Positions 1 through 7,722 of a stretch of DNA of 9,090 nucleotides are shown here, piece by piece. The notes under the pieces are model-generated. The model was not told the DNA's origin and did no database searches. It saw nothing but the letters and a program-made list of their open reading frames with translations. The position numbers and the translations under genes were made by a program. Each line of letters opens with the position of its first letter. Positions within the stretch are counted from its first letter, which is position 1. Source of the stretch: Methyloprofundus sp. (GTDB lineage: Bacteria > Pseudomonadota > Gammaproteobacteria > Methylococcales > Methylomonadaceae); assembly GCA_030619185.1 (NCBI GenBank), contig JAUXBW010000078.1:1-9090 (forward strand), read 5' to 3'.

Positions 1-110
1 AAGACAAGCTAGACTCGGGTATGATTGAATTCTCGTTCCTAATCCTAATACTTTATACCATATCATCAATGTAATGATAACGATTAAACAGATAAATAAA
101 ACTATGTTAT

Positions 111-143
111 TTAACTTGGTTAATACGCCATATACCATACTAT
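111..143 (+). promoter_or_regulatory. Possible promoter/palindrome upstream of the TauE/SafE-like gene
   Basis: A perfect 5+5 palindrome, TTAAC-TTG-GTTAA, lies at 111-123, about 80 bases before the first start codon. Its TTGGTT (116-121) could serve as a -35 box, with TACTAT (138-143, 4 of 6 matches to the -10 consensus) 16 bases downstream. The surrounding 200 bases are very AT-rich, so such matches arise easily by chance. No FNR-type TTGAT-N4-ATCAA site and no sigma-54 -24/-12 element was found here. This is a weak call, offered because the palindrome is the only ordered structure in the leader. Confidence 0.2.
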
Positions 144-201
144 TACTAATTTTAAAATAGCCTCTATGCCTGTTTAAACGCTATATGCTACTATACCGCT
201 T

Positions 202-882
202 ATGGAAATCAATCAACTCATTAGTTCACCTATTTTTATTGCCTTTTTTATAGGTTTATTCAGCAGTCTACACTGCGTATCTATGTGTGGCTCTATTATT
301 GGCACTTTGTCGTTTAGTTTAAAGCCAGAAATTCGCCAAAATAAATCTAAAATGTTCACTTTTATATTTAGCTATAATTTCGGACGTATTTTTAGCTATA
401 TGCTGGCAGGATTAATTATAGGGCTCATTGAATCAGTACTCACCTTGCCTTTAGGTGAGGCACATAGTCACAGACTGTTACAGATTATTTCTGCTCTCAT
501 TATCACCGGAGCCGGGTTCTATATCGCAGGCTGGTTTCCTGCCTTTGCTTATATAGAAAAAACAGGGTCACATTTCTGGAAAGCCATAGAACCTTATGGT
601 AGAAAACTTATTCCAGTTACCAGCTTACAACAAGCATTTCTCTTTGGTATGGTCTGGGGCTGGATCCCTTGTGGTCTGGTTTATACTGCTCTTGCTTTGG
701 CTGCAACCTCTGGGGATATCACTATCAGTACACTTTCGATGTTAGCCTTTGGCCTCGGCACCCTACCCGCTGTCATGGGCACAGGCATGGTCAGTACTTT
801 TATTACCCGCTTATCCAGTTTACAAACGACCAAGCAGATTGTCGGTATGTTGCTAGTATTAGTAGCGATCCTTAGCGTATGA
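202..882 (+). CDS. TauE/SafE-like (COG2836 type) integral membrane protein
   Basis: A 226-residue inner-membrane protein of the sulfite exporter TauE/SafE / DsbD transmembrane-like group. About six hydrophobic segments are visible, near residues 10-35, 63-83, 92-113, 144-165, 172-197 and 208-226; the last ends at the C-terminus. The diagnostic motifs are SLHCVSMCG in the first segment (C25 and C29) and WIPCG in the fourth (P156, C157, G158), with the family-typical GRIFSY and FGLGTLPA stretches. Family members are often found beside cbb3-oxidase or other metalloprotein assembly genes, and the paired cysteines suggest thiol or metal (copper) handling; that role is inference, and the name 'sulfite exporter' is not evidence of substrate. 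An in-frame stop at 175-177 limits the start; ATG 202 fits the family N-terminus but has no clear Shine-Dalgarno. The stop overlaps the next start by 4 bases (ATGA, 879-882), so the two genes are probably co-transcribed and translationally coupled. Confidence 0.85.
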   Translation: MEINQLISSPIFIAFFIGLFSSLHCVSMCGSIIGTLSFSLKPEIRQNKSKMFTFIFSYNFGRIFSYMLAGLIIGLIESVLTLPLGEAHSHRLLQIISALIITGAGFYIAGWFPAFAYIEKTGSHFWKAIEPYGRKLIPVTSLQQAFLFGMVWGWIPCGLVYTALALAATSGDITISTLSMLAFGLGTLPAVMGTGMVSTFITRLSSLQTTKQIVGMLLVLVAILSV

Positions 883-1838
883 GTCATTTTAAAAAAATCA
901 TCAGCCATACCCCGATCTTTGATAATGTGCTGCGTAGCGCACGAATGGTTGCTGCAACCGATGTGACCGTATTGATTAAAGGCGAAACAGGAACAGGTAA
1001 AGAGGTTTTGGCCAGGGCCATTCAAAAGGATAGCCAACGTGCAGACAAAGCTTTTATTACCCTGAATTGCGCTGCATTACCCGAATCACTGATCGAATCC
1101 GAATTATTTGGCCATAAAAAAGGCTCTTTTACAGGGGCAATTATTGATAAAAAGGGGATTTTTCAAGCGGCAGATGGAGGCACCCTATTTCTTGATGAAA
1201 TAAACTCTCTACCCACCTCTATACAGGCGAAGTTATTACGTTTTTTAGAAAGTGGTGAATGTCTGGCCGTGGGTGCTACAGTGCCCTATACTGTAGATGT
1301 ACGCATTATATCGGCAACCAACAGTGATTTACAAAAACAAATTGCCGAGGGGAAATTCCGGGAAGATCTGTATTTCCGCCTGAATGTTATCCCCTTAGAA
1401 ATACCCGCACTAAAAGAAAGAATCGAAGATATTGAGCATTTAATCAAACACTTTAATGCACACTTTGCCAAGGAACATTCAAGATCAGCACCCAAATTCA
1501 GTAAACAAGCGATAAAAATCCTGCAAAATTATGACTGGCCCGGAAATGTCAGGGAATTACGCAACTTATGCGAACGCACATCAATCCTGTTATCCGGACA
1601 GGTAATAGAGGCTGAAAACTTCCCACATGATTTTTTTGCTACTGAAACAACGAGCTCAGATAATCAGGACTTTGCCTTGCCTGAGGTCGGTATTAACCTC
1701 AATAAACTAGAAGCTGACCTTATCCATCAGGCTTTACTCCGTACTAACGGTAATCGCGCCAAATCAGCTCGTTTATTAGGACTATCAAGAGATACATTGC
1801 TATATCGCATACAAAAACACGGCCTGGCTAATCAATAA
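879..1838 (+). CDS. Sigma-54-dependent activator, AAA+ and Fis HTH only (no sensor domain)
   Basis: A 319-residue bacterial enhancer-binding protein that would use ATP hydrolysis to remodel sigma-54 RNA polymerase. Visible motifs: Walker A GETGTGKE (35-42); the sigma-54 contact loop GSFTGA (82-87, alanine replaced by serine compared with the usual GAFTGA); Walker B GGTLFLDE (100-107); the FREDLYFRLNV arginine-finger region (160-170); WPGNVREL sensor II (220-227); and a C-terminal Fis-type helix-turn-helix, roughly residues 275-316 (NGNRAKSARLLGLSRDTLLY). The AAA+ domain starts almost at residue 1, so there is no receiver, GAF, PAS or other sensory domain, an architecture like PspF. Such proteins are usually controlled by a partner protein or by their own expression level. 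The start at ATG 879 overlaps the upstream stop; there is no strong Shine-Dalgarno, consistent with coupling. Its target promoter is unknown: no good -24/-12 site was recognised by eye in this window. Confidence 0.93.
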   Translation: MSHFKKIISHTPIFDNVLRSARMVAATDVTVLIKGETGTGKEVLARAIQKDSQRADKAFITLNCAALPESLIESELFGHKKGSFTGAIIDKKGIFQAADGGTLFLDEINSLPTSIQAKLLRFLESGECLAVGATVPYTVDVRIISATNSDLQKQIAEGKFREDLYFRLNVIPLEIPALKERIEDIEHLIKHFNAHFAKEHSRSAPKFSKQAIKILQNYDWPGNVRELRNLCERTSILLSGQVIEAENFPHDFFATETTSSDNQDFALPEVGINLNKLEADLIHQALLRTNGNRAKSARLLGLSRDTLLYRIQKHGLANQ

Positions 1839-1902
1839 AAATCCTGATTAGGTACAATTCACAGCCATAGTAGAAAAAACCATAAGCTTCAGTTAAAAAA
1901 TG

Positions 1903-1970
1903 CGTCATTCCCGAAGTCTTTTATCGGGAATCCGTGCTTAGATTCCTGCTAAAAGCATGCAGGAATGACG
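1903..1970. repeat. Palindromic repeat family R1, copy 1 (double hairpin)
   Basis: A 68-base element bounded by perfect 9-base inverted ends, CGTCATTCC (1903-1911) and GGAATGACG (1962-1970). Inside are two neighbouring hairpins: ATTCCCGA/TCGGGAAT (1907-1914 with 1924-1931) and ATTCCTGC/GCAGGAAT (1942-1949 with 1959-1966). An outer 8-base pair of inverted sequences, TAAGCTTC (1883-1890) and GAAGCTTA (1970-1977), flanks it. It lies between two convergent genes. Ends of the CGTCATTCC type are typical of small dispersed non-coding repeats in gammaproteobacteria. The paired hairpins could act as a bidirectional transcription barrier, but that is inference. Related copies occur at 5556-5603 and 7723-7823. 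Confidence 0.8.
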
Positions 1971-2003
1971 AAGCTTAGCTGCGGGTAATCAGGAAGCTTT
2001 TTT
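1971..2003 (+). terminator. Weak candidate terminator after the sigma-54 regulator gene
   Basis: AAGCTT (1971-1976) can pair with AAGCTT (1994-1999) across a 17-base loop, and the 3' arm runs into six T residues (1998-2003). The stem is only six pairs and AT-rich and the loop is long, so this is a poor intrinsic terminator on its own. It sits directly after the R1 double hairpin and may add to it. On the opposite strand the DUF748 gene ends at 2014, so the region has to separate convergent transcripts. Confidence 0.25.
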
Positions 2004-2013
2004 ACTCCTGTCT

Positions 2014-5000
2014 TTACTGCGCTTTCAAAGACAACTCAGTATTTAGCTCATTATTTTCTGCATTCTCTTGTACTTTACCATCCAGCACAAAGATACGTGA
2101 CTGCTCAATTCCTCCTTGCTGAACTATATGACGAGCCGTATTTCTACCCCGAGTCAATGCTAACAAGGTAAGCTTATTATTATCCGGCTTAATTTTAGCC
2201 TTTAACTTTTCACTAGCAACCGCATAGAATTCCCCCATTTCAGGATCAATCAACTTGGGTGTACCAAAAATAGAACGCTTCGCTAAGTCAGGAAATGTCT
2301 TGATAAATAAATCAGCAAGCAAGCGCTGGTACTCTTCTTCATCTAATTTTATATATTCAGCCCGCTTTTCTTTGCCCGCTTTTTTTAATTCATCCGCGTA
2401 TATCTGCTTTAACTGATCTCTTAAAGCGGTATCTTTCATCGCTGGCCAGTCCTGATTTGTATAGGCCATCCCTCTTACATCAAGACTTAGCTCACTTTTT
2501 TGAGCCAGAGCCGATGCCAGTTCATCTAGCTTCTTAGCCTGTTCAACGTTGATTTCAGCATCTCCAGCTGCGAAGGTGACCACACTAAAGTCAGCATCAC
2601 TGTTTAAGAATGAACCTATTGCAGTAAAGGGGGAAGCCGCTACTTTTACTAAAAGATTAACAAACACATCGAACACTAACCCAGCCACACTAAATTCCGG
2701 GTCATCCGTATTACCTTTTAGCGGCATATTAATAGTAATTCTGCCATCTTTATCTCTGAGTAAGATAGCTGCTAAACCTATCGGCAAATTGACCGCATCC
2801 GGATTTTCCACTTTATCGCCTAACTCAAATTGATCAATCACCAGGTCATTGCTTGCTGTCAGTTGTTTGCCGTTGATCTTATACCTCAAATCCAGTGACA
2901 TTTTACCCTTCTCGATCTTATCTCCAGAAAACTCAACCATATAAGGAGATAGAAAAGGGAGAGGAAACCTCTTAAAACTCATCGCCACATCCAAATTATC
3001 TAACTTGGCATCAAACTCACCTTGTATCTTAACGGGTGATAAATCAAACGCTTTACCCTTTAAATCAACCTTTGTTGTCGCTTTTGGGTTTGAGGAAATA
3101 TTTTTTACACCCCCTTTTAAGTCATTCATGTGCACGACGAAAGGTAATATAAGTGAATAATCAGCAAAGTCAGACTCGCCTTTTGAAATCTTAAAACTAT
3201 CGATCTTATAAACAAACGGGCTAGCTGTTTTTTCTTTTTTCTTTGGCTTTGGCTTCGCCTTCTTTGTTGATTTCTCAGCAACAATAATGTCCGCTATATT
3301 GGTTGTATTATCTTCCTTGATAGTAACTCTTGCGTAGGGTTTAACCAAATTAATCGATTTGATTCTTAATTTGCCCGGCTGTAAATTAAAGTCCAGACCC
3401 GCCAAAGTCAATTGCTGCCATTTCAGAAAATCCTGCCTTAAAACCTTGTCACGAGTATGCAACTTTTTAATATCAATTTGTCCCTTATACTGTAACTTCA
3501 GATCTGCCTGTTTAGCCTGAGAAACTGCTAATTTACCCTGGGTATTAAAAGTACCCCCCACAACATTCAGCCGTGCGCCTTGATTAATATAAGGCTCAAA
3601 ACTATCAATCCCTATCTGACTTATCGCTATATCTAGATCGGCCTTAAAGGGTTCCAAAACGGAATGGCCTGAAATTTTTATTTTTCCCTGCTTATTAAAT
3701 CGTGAGCTAAAAGAAATTGGTAAGCGTGTTCCCTGGCGGGTATTATAATCAGTCAGGGTGAAATTCATCGCCGAAAGGTTCATAGCAACAGGTTTGGCAG
3801 GCGTATAGTCTTTAAACTGCACTGCATAGTTAGACACCTTGAGCTCTGCTAGCTCTAACAGCCAGGGGCTTTCTTGTGTACCTTCCTTTTTAGTGCTTGT
3901 TTTTTTCGCTTTGGGTGCTTTATTTGTCGGGGCAAATAAACTTTGGTAATTGATCTCACCATTTTTGGCTAACCATGATTTTATTAGCGCATCACTCGTA
4001 CTCACTGACTGTATTTTTACGTTTTTATCCAGCAGGTTTAAACCTATTTCGCTGATTTTGACCTCAGGTACTTTTATAAGCTCACCCTCTTTTGGAGTTT
4101 TTAAAATAAGCTCATGAAGATTTAAATAGCCTTGATTTGCAGTTAATTGCAGTACTTCAGCAACGGACAAACTCGCATTCTTTATGCCCAGATCCAAAGC
4201 CTTAACATTGAGTAACACAGGCTCTTTATTGCGTTTATCACTGTAGTTAATTGTTGCAGTGTTAAGAGCAATATCATGAATATTGATAATCCAGGGCAAC
4301 TCTTCTTCTAACTGCTCCTGTACCCCTTTTTTTATTTCTTCATGTAATTCACTTTCATTACCAATAAAAGCTGCCTGGTAATTTAACTCGCCTGAGGGCT
4401 CATACCATAGTTTAAAATCAGCTCCTGTGGCTGTAATTTTTTCTATATCTACGACCTGCTTATTTAAATCAAAATTGAGCCCGCTCATAATCAAGCTGGG
4501 AATTGTTAGAAACTCAGCGGGGTCTTCTTTACCAATAAAGGTGAGGTCTTTAGTCTCTAACAGACCTTCCGATAAAGTAAAAATAAGCTTATCGTCAGGA
4601 TAGGAAAGCACATAATTAAATGCCACAGACTGAGTGCCTGACGCCCATTTAAAGTCCATTGCATCTTGTAAAAACAAACTCCATATATCGGTAAATTGTA
4701 AACCGTCTATGCTCACCTTACCTTCAGAAAATATTGGATTAACAGAAAAATCACCGTGCCATTGCAGAGTACTGCCTCCATTAAGTGCCATGGAAAAACC
4801 TAAATCGGCATCTTTTTCGGGTAAAGTACTAAATTGCTCCAGGCTTAAATTTATATTGTCTATCACTTTATTGATCGGCTCATCTTTAAGCGCATTAATG
4901 GTTGCAAATTTCCCATCAACAAGTGCTATTTTATGAATCATGACGGGGAAAATTCCCTCAGATTCTTCGGCCGGCTGTTCTTCAACCTCATCACTTAAAA

Positions 5001-5385
5001 GGTCACTAAAATTGTAGCGCCCTTCTTTTAACTCTTCTATGCGCACAAAAGGCTCTGTTAATCTTAGATCAGCGAGCACTAAAGCAAGGTGCCTGATACT
5101 TGACCACACCTGAACGTTGGTAAAAAACTCTTTAAAAGAAACAAAGGTCTGCAAATCCTGCTCTTGCATAGCAAAACCTTGCACCCTTAATTCCAGTAAA
5201 AATGGATTAAATTCTATACGCTCTAGTGATGCCTTTCGCCCGGTTTCTGTTTCTATTAGTTCAGGTATTTTGCTTTGCAGATACTTAGGCAACAAAACAA
5301 AACCAGCAAGTGCATAAAATGCTACCAGGCCGACAGTAATCAGTACCGGTTTACGAAATCTTTCAATTAACAGCTTAATATCCAT
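2014..5385 (-). CDS. DUF748 / AsmA-like giant envelope protein
   Basis: A large protein of the DUF748 family: 1123 residues from ATG 5385, or 1132 if ATG 5412 is used. The shorter start is preferred: GGGG lies a few bases upstream of 5385, whereas nothing resembling a Shine-Dalgarno precedes 5412, and a candidate promoter would start transcription near 5412. From the N-terminus: a basic stretch and one hydrophobic anchor (about residues 12-32), then a long periplasmic region of repeated beta-rich, AsmA-like modules. These are interrupted by two lysine/proline-rich linkers near residues 490-505 and 715-735. The last about 180 residues contain an OmpA-like segment (FAAGDAEINVEQAKKLDELA, later LTRGRNTARHIV). 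Relatives in the AsmA superfamily form hydrophobic-groove bridges that move phospholipid between membranes, or affect outer-membrane assembly; extending this role to DUF748 is inference. The gene appears monocistronic. Confidence 0.9.
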   Translation of the reverse strand: MDIKLLIERFRKPVLITVGLVAFYALAGFVLLPKYLQSKIPELIETETGRKASLERIEFNPFLLELRVQGFAMQEQDLQTFVSFKEFFTNVQVWSSIRHLALVLADLRLTEPFVRIEELKEGRYNFSDLLSDEVEEQPAEESEGIFPVMIHKIALVDGKFATINALKDEPINKVIDNINLSLEQFSTLPEKDADLGFSMALNGGSTLQWHGDFSVNPIFSEGKVSIDGLQFTDIWSLFLQDAMDFKWASGTQSVAFNYVLSYPDDKLIFTLSEGLLETKDLTFIGKEDPAEFLTIPSLIMSGLNFDLNKQVVDIEKITATGADFKLWYEPSGELNYQAAFIGNESELHEEIKKGVQEQLEEELPWIINIHDIALNTATINYSDKRNKEPVLLNVKALDLGIKNASLSVAEVLQLTANQGYLNLHELILKTPKEGELIKVPEVKISEIGLNLLDKNVKIQSVSTSDALIKSWLAKNGEINYQSLFAPTNKAPKAKKTSTKKEGTQESPWLLELAELKVSNYAVQFKDYTPAKPVAMNLSAMNFTLTDYNTRQGTRLPISFSSRFNKQGKIKISGHSVLEPFKADLDIAISQIGIDSFEPYINQGARLNVVGGTFNTQGKLAVSQAKQADLKLQYKGQIDIKKLHTRDKVLRQDFLKWQQLTLAGLDFNLQPGKLRIKSINLVKPYARVTIKEDNTTNIADIIVAEKSTKKAKPKPKKKEKTASPFVYKIDSFKISKGESDFADYSLILPFVVHMNDLKGGVKNISSNPKATTKVDLKGKAFDLSPVKIQGEFDAKLDNLDVAMSFKRFPLPFLSPYMVEFSGDKIEKGKMSLDLRYKINGKQLTASNDLVIDQFELGDKVENPDAVNLPIGLAAILLRDKDGRITINMPLKGNTDDPEFSVAGLVFDVFVNLLVKVAASPFTAIGSFLNSDADFSVVTFAAGDAEINVEQAKKLDELASALAQKSELSLDVRGMAYTNQDWPAMKDTALRDQLKQIYADELKKAGKEKRAEYIKLDEEEYQRLLADLFIKTFPDLAKRSIFGTPKLIDPEMGEFYAVASEKLKAKIKPDNNKLTLLALTRGRNTARHIVQQGGIEQSRIFVLDGKVQENAENNELNTELSLKAQ

Positions 5386-5420
5386 AAGGCCCCAAAATCC
5401 GAAATAAAACATTGACAGTA

Positions 5421-5450
5421 AATATAATCATCTGCTGACGATTATGTAAG
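5421..5450 (-). promoter_or_regulatory. Candidate sigma-70 promoter for the DUF748 gene
   Basis: Read on the minus strand, CTTACA (5445-5450, 4 of 6 to the -35 consensus) is separated by 18 bases from TATATT (5421-5426, 5 of 6 to the -10 consensus). Transcription would begin close to 5412-5415, which makes ATG 5412 nearly leaderless and leaves about 27 bases of leader before ATG 5385. The match is moderate and the area AT-rich. Confidence 0.35.
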
Positions 5451-5555
5451 TGAGCCCAGGCAGTCTAACACCTTGGCTATTGAGAGCACAAAGAATACAG
5501 CGTTTTCCGTCATAAAAACTCTTCCTGCTTCCCCACTACTTTCAGCGATACTACA

Positions 5556-5603
5556 TCATTCCTAGATGCTACACAGACTCTAGATACAAGATATCGGGAA
5601 TGA
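5556..5603. repeat. Palindromic repeat family R1, copy 2 (degenerate)
   Basis: Inverted 7-base ends TCATTCC (5556-5562) and GGAATGA (5597-5603), with ATCGGGAATGAC on the right as in typical members. The middle no longer resembles copy 1; it carries a CTAGAT direct repeat (5562-5567 and 5580-5585) instead of two hairpins. It is assigned to R1 only through its ends and its intergenic position, so the relationship is less certain than between copies 1 and 3. Confidence 0.5.
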
Positions 5604-5761
5604 CAACAGGTTGTTATTTTATAGGTTTTTAAAATAGCTGTGAGTTGTAAGCAATCAGGTAACTCTATGTTTTTTAATTCCATTAGGCACGTGCACAACA
5701 CAGTTAAGCCATATAATACTTATGCTAACAATCTTGACACTTTTCTTTAAAGATTCGCATA

Positions 5762-5875
5762 GGATGGGTAGAGCATCTTCTTGCGACTCGTAAGAGCACG
5801 TAGTGAAACCCATCATTCTACGTGCAGTTGATGGGTTTCGCTTCGCGCTCTCACGAGTCATTACGCACCTAAAAA
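5762..5875. repeat. Long hairpin intergenic repeat (GATGGGTTTCGC type)
   Basis: A non-coding element centred on a perfect 11-base stem, GAAACCCATCA (5805-5815) with TGATGGGTTTC (5829-5839). An outer stem, GACTCGTAAGAGC (5785-5797) with GCTCTCACGAGTC (5847-5859), pairs at 12 of 13 positions. A third GATGGGT block lies at 5763-5769 and the right edge carries TTACGCACC. GATGGGTTTCGCTTCGC and TAGGATGGGTAGAGC are motifs I recognise from abundant small palindromic repeats in gammaproteobacterial and other genomes; I recall this as a family-level pattern and not as a specific database match. It lies downstream of amtB and could block read-through or stabilise the 3' end of the transcript. An alternative internal hairpin exists (5796-5803 with 5818-5825). 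Confidence 0.7.
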
Positions 5876-5888
5876 GCAGGCACTATAG

Positions 5889-7190
5889 TTATAAATTATG
5901 GTAGCCAGTTTCTTCGTGTAAGACGATATCCAGACCTTCTACTTCCTGATCCTCAGAAACACGCAGACCCATTACAGCATCCAGAACTTTTAAAATAATA
6001 TAACTGAACCCAGCGCTCCAGATAATAGTCACGACCACTGCTATAGCCTGTATTCCTACTTGCTCCATGATACTCACACCATCCAGCCCCAGCCCACCCA
6101 TGCTTTTCGCCGCAAAGACACCAGTTAGTATAGTGCCGACAACACCACCGACTCCGTGTACCGGAAAGACATCTAAGGAGTCATCTATATGAAAGTGACG
6201 CTTAACAAGTTGCACGGCGTAAAAACATACAATACCTGCCGTTATCCCAATAGCCAATGCACCTGCAGGGCCTACAAACCCGGAAGCAGGGGTAATCGTT
6301 CCCAGCCCCGCTACCATTCCTGTCACAATACCTAAAACACTGGGCTTACCGAAGCGTATCCACTCAATGACCATCCAGGTGAGAGACCCCGCTGCTGCAC
6401 TAATATGTGTCACCAGCATAGCCATACCTGCAGATCCATCAGCCGTTAATGCACTACCCGCATTAAAGCCAAACCAGCCGACCCATAACATACCCGCTCC
6501 AGTCACCACCATAGGCATATTATGTGGTGGCATGGGAGTGGTTGGAAAGCCTTTCCTTTTTCCAAGAACAAGTGCCGTCACCAAGGCAGATACACCCGCC
6601 GTAATATGAATAACAATTCCGCCCGCAAAATCCATGGCTCCTAGTTCAGCTAACCAGCCGCCGCCCCACACCCAATGACAGATAGGTACATAAACCAGCA
6701 GTGCCCATAACGCACTAAATAACATCATTGAAGAAAATTTCATTCTTTCGGCAAATCCACCCACAATAAGCGCAGGTGTGATAATCGCAAAAGTCATTTG
6801 AAACATAAAAAATACAGATTCAGGAATATCGCCTGTCAAACTATCGGTACCCATATCGGGGACAAAGGCCTTGGAAAGCCCGCCAACAAAAGCTTGAACT
6901 GAACCACCATCAGTAAAGATCAAACTATACATACCCGCTAACCACAAAATTGAAATCAGGCAAGTAATAGCAAAGCATTGCATGAGCACCGATAATACGT
7001 TTTTACTACGTACTAAACCAGCATAAAACAGGGACAAGCCCGGCAAAGTCATAAACAGGACTAAAGCCGTTGAGGTCAAAATCCATGCGGTGTTTGCCTG
7101 ATTAAGTTCGCCTGCAGTTGCAATCCCTGGCAACAAGATGAGCAGCAGAAATAAAAAGCTTTTTTTATTGTAATATAAAGAATTCATCAT
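5889..7190 (-). CDS. amtB: Ammonium transporter AmtB
   Basis: A 433-residue Amt/Rh-family channel for ammonium/ammonia in the inner membrane. Residues 1-26 form a signal-peptide-like start (KK, then a hydrophobic run ending PGIATA), as in other gammaproteobacterial AmtB proteins, followed by about eleven membrane segments. Every key E. coli residue is found at a constant offset of +27: F134 and F242 (gate, F107/F215), W175 and S246 (ammonium site, W148/S219), D187 (D160), and the twin pore histidines H195 and H345 (H168/H318). The tail keeps the GLRVSEDQEVEGLD motif used in GlnK contact. Tandem ATGs at 7190 and 7187 follow AGGG at a suitable distance; the upstream in-frame ATG at 7226 lies inside glnK and is not favoured. 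Only 10 bases separate it from the glnK stop, so the two are one operon. It should be intact and functional, repressed under nitrogen sufficiency by GlnK binding. Confidence 0.97.
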   Translation of the reverse strand: MMNSLYYNKKSFLFLLLILLPGIATAGELNQANTAWILTSTALVLFMTLPGLSLFYAGLVRSKNVLSVLMQCFAITCLISILWLAGMYSLIFTDGGSVQAFVGGLSKAFVPDMGTDSLTGDIPESVFFMFQMTFAIITPALIVGGFAERMKFSSMMLFSALWALLVYVPICHWVWGGGWLAELGAMDFAGGIVIHITAGVSALVTALVLGKRKGFPTTPMPPHNMPMVVTGAGMLWVGWFGFNAGSALTADGSAGMAMLVTHISAAAGSLTWMVIEWIRFGKPSVLGIVTGMVAGLGTITPASGFVGPAGALAIGITAGIVCFYAVQLVKRHFHIDDSLDVFPVHGVGGVVGTILTGVFAAKSMGGLGLDGVSIMEQVGIQAIAVVVTIIWSAGFSYIILKVLDAVMGLRVSEDQEVEGLDIVLHEETGYHNL

Positions 7191-7200
7191 AAGTACCCTA

Positions 7201-7581
<381 letters not shown>

Positions 7582-7607
7582 CTACATTCTACACAATAAT
7601 AAAATGG

Positions 7608-7659
7608 TTTAGCAGACTAAAGCGATTATAAAAATTAAATCATGCAATCTATTTAGCAG
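7608..7659 (-). promoter_or_regulatory. glnK-amtB candidate promoter with flanking direct repeats
   Basis: On the minus strand a perfect TATAAT lies at 7625-7630, which would give a leader of about 80 bases before glnK ATG 7539. No recognisable -35 box occurs 15-19 bases upstream, as expected of an activator-dependent promoter or of a chance match. Two identical CTGCTAAA octamers (minus-strand reading) at 7652-7659 and 7608-7615 flank it, 44 bases apart start to start, close to four helical turns. They might be sites for a regulator; this is inference. Confidence 0.3.
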
Positions 7660-7722
7660 TGTTATCATAATAAGTTAACTATTAAATTGGCATCTAATGA
7701 CTCATTTCTCCCGACTATGCCT

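Larger units (their letters stand above)
5413..5888. other. 476-base gap between the amtB stop and the DUF748 start
   Basis: No convincing gene is present. Minus-strand open frames of about 63 and 68 codons overlap one another and run into the repeat elements, match no family I recognise, and lack good ribosome binding sites. What the gap does contain is the candidate DUF748 promoter (5421-5450), a degenerate R1 repeat (5556-5603) and a long hairpin repeat of a different family (about 5762-5875). There is no clear hairpin-plus-U-tract terminator for amtB on the minus strand; the long hairpin repeat is the only strong fold downstream of that gene. Confidence 0.6.

Noticed and set aside
3..74. 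An open stretch at the left edge (ends SSM then TAA at 72-74) that could be the tail of an upstream gene.
   Set aside because: Only about 23 codons, no recognisable family motif, and AT-rich sequence where short open frames are common; the gene would lie outside the window.
300..316. TGGCACTTTGTCGTTTA resembling a sigma-54 -24 element.
   Set aside because: The -12 TTGC half is missing at the required distance and the site lies inside the coding region of the first gene.
681..1037. A 118-codon minus-strand open frame opposite the first two genes.
   Set aside because: It is an antisense shadow spanning the overlap of two well-supported genes on the plus strand and has no recognisable protein features.
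1990..2010. CAGGA/TCCTG inverted pair just after the DUF748 stop as a terminator.
   Set aside because: Five base pairs with an 11-base loop and no U-tract on the minus strand after it; too weak to call.
2549..5317. Several plus-strand open frames of 66-100 codons inside the DUF748 gene.
   Set aside because: They are antisense to a strongly supported 1120-residue coding region and are serine/proline-rich in the manner of reverse-complement shadows.
5412..5428. TTGACA (5412-5417) and TATAAT (5423-5428) on the plus strand, both perfect promoter boxes.
   Set aside because: They are separated by only 5 bases, too close to work together, and nothing on the plus strand downstream would be expressed.
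5510..5861. Two overlapping minus-strand open frames of about 63 and 68 codons in the amtB-DUF748 gap.
   Set aside because: They overlap each other and the repeat elements, show cysteine- and histidine-rich non-family composition, and have no good ribosome binding site; best explained as chance.
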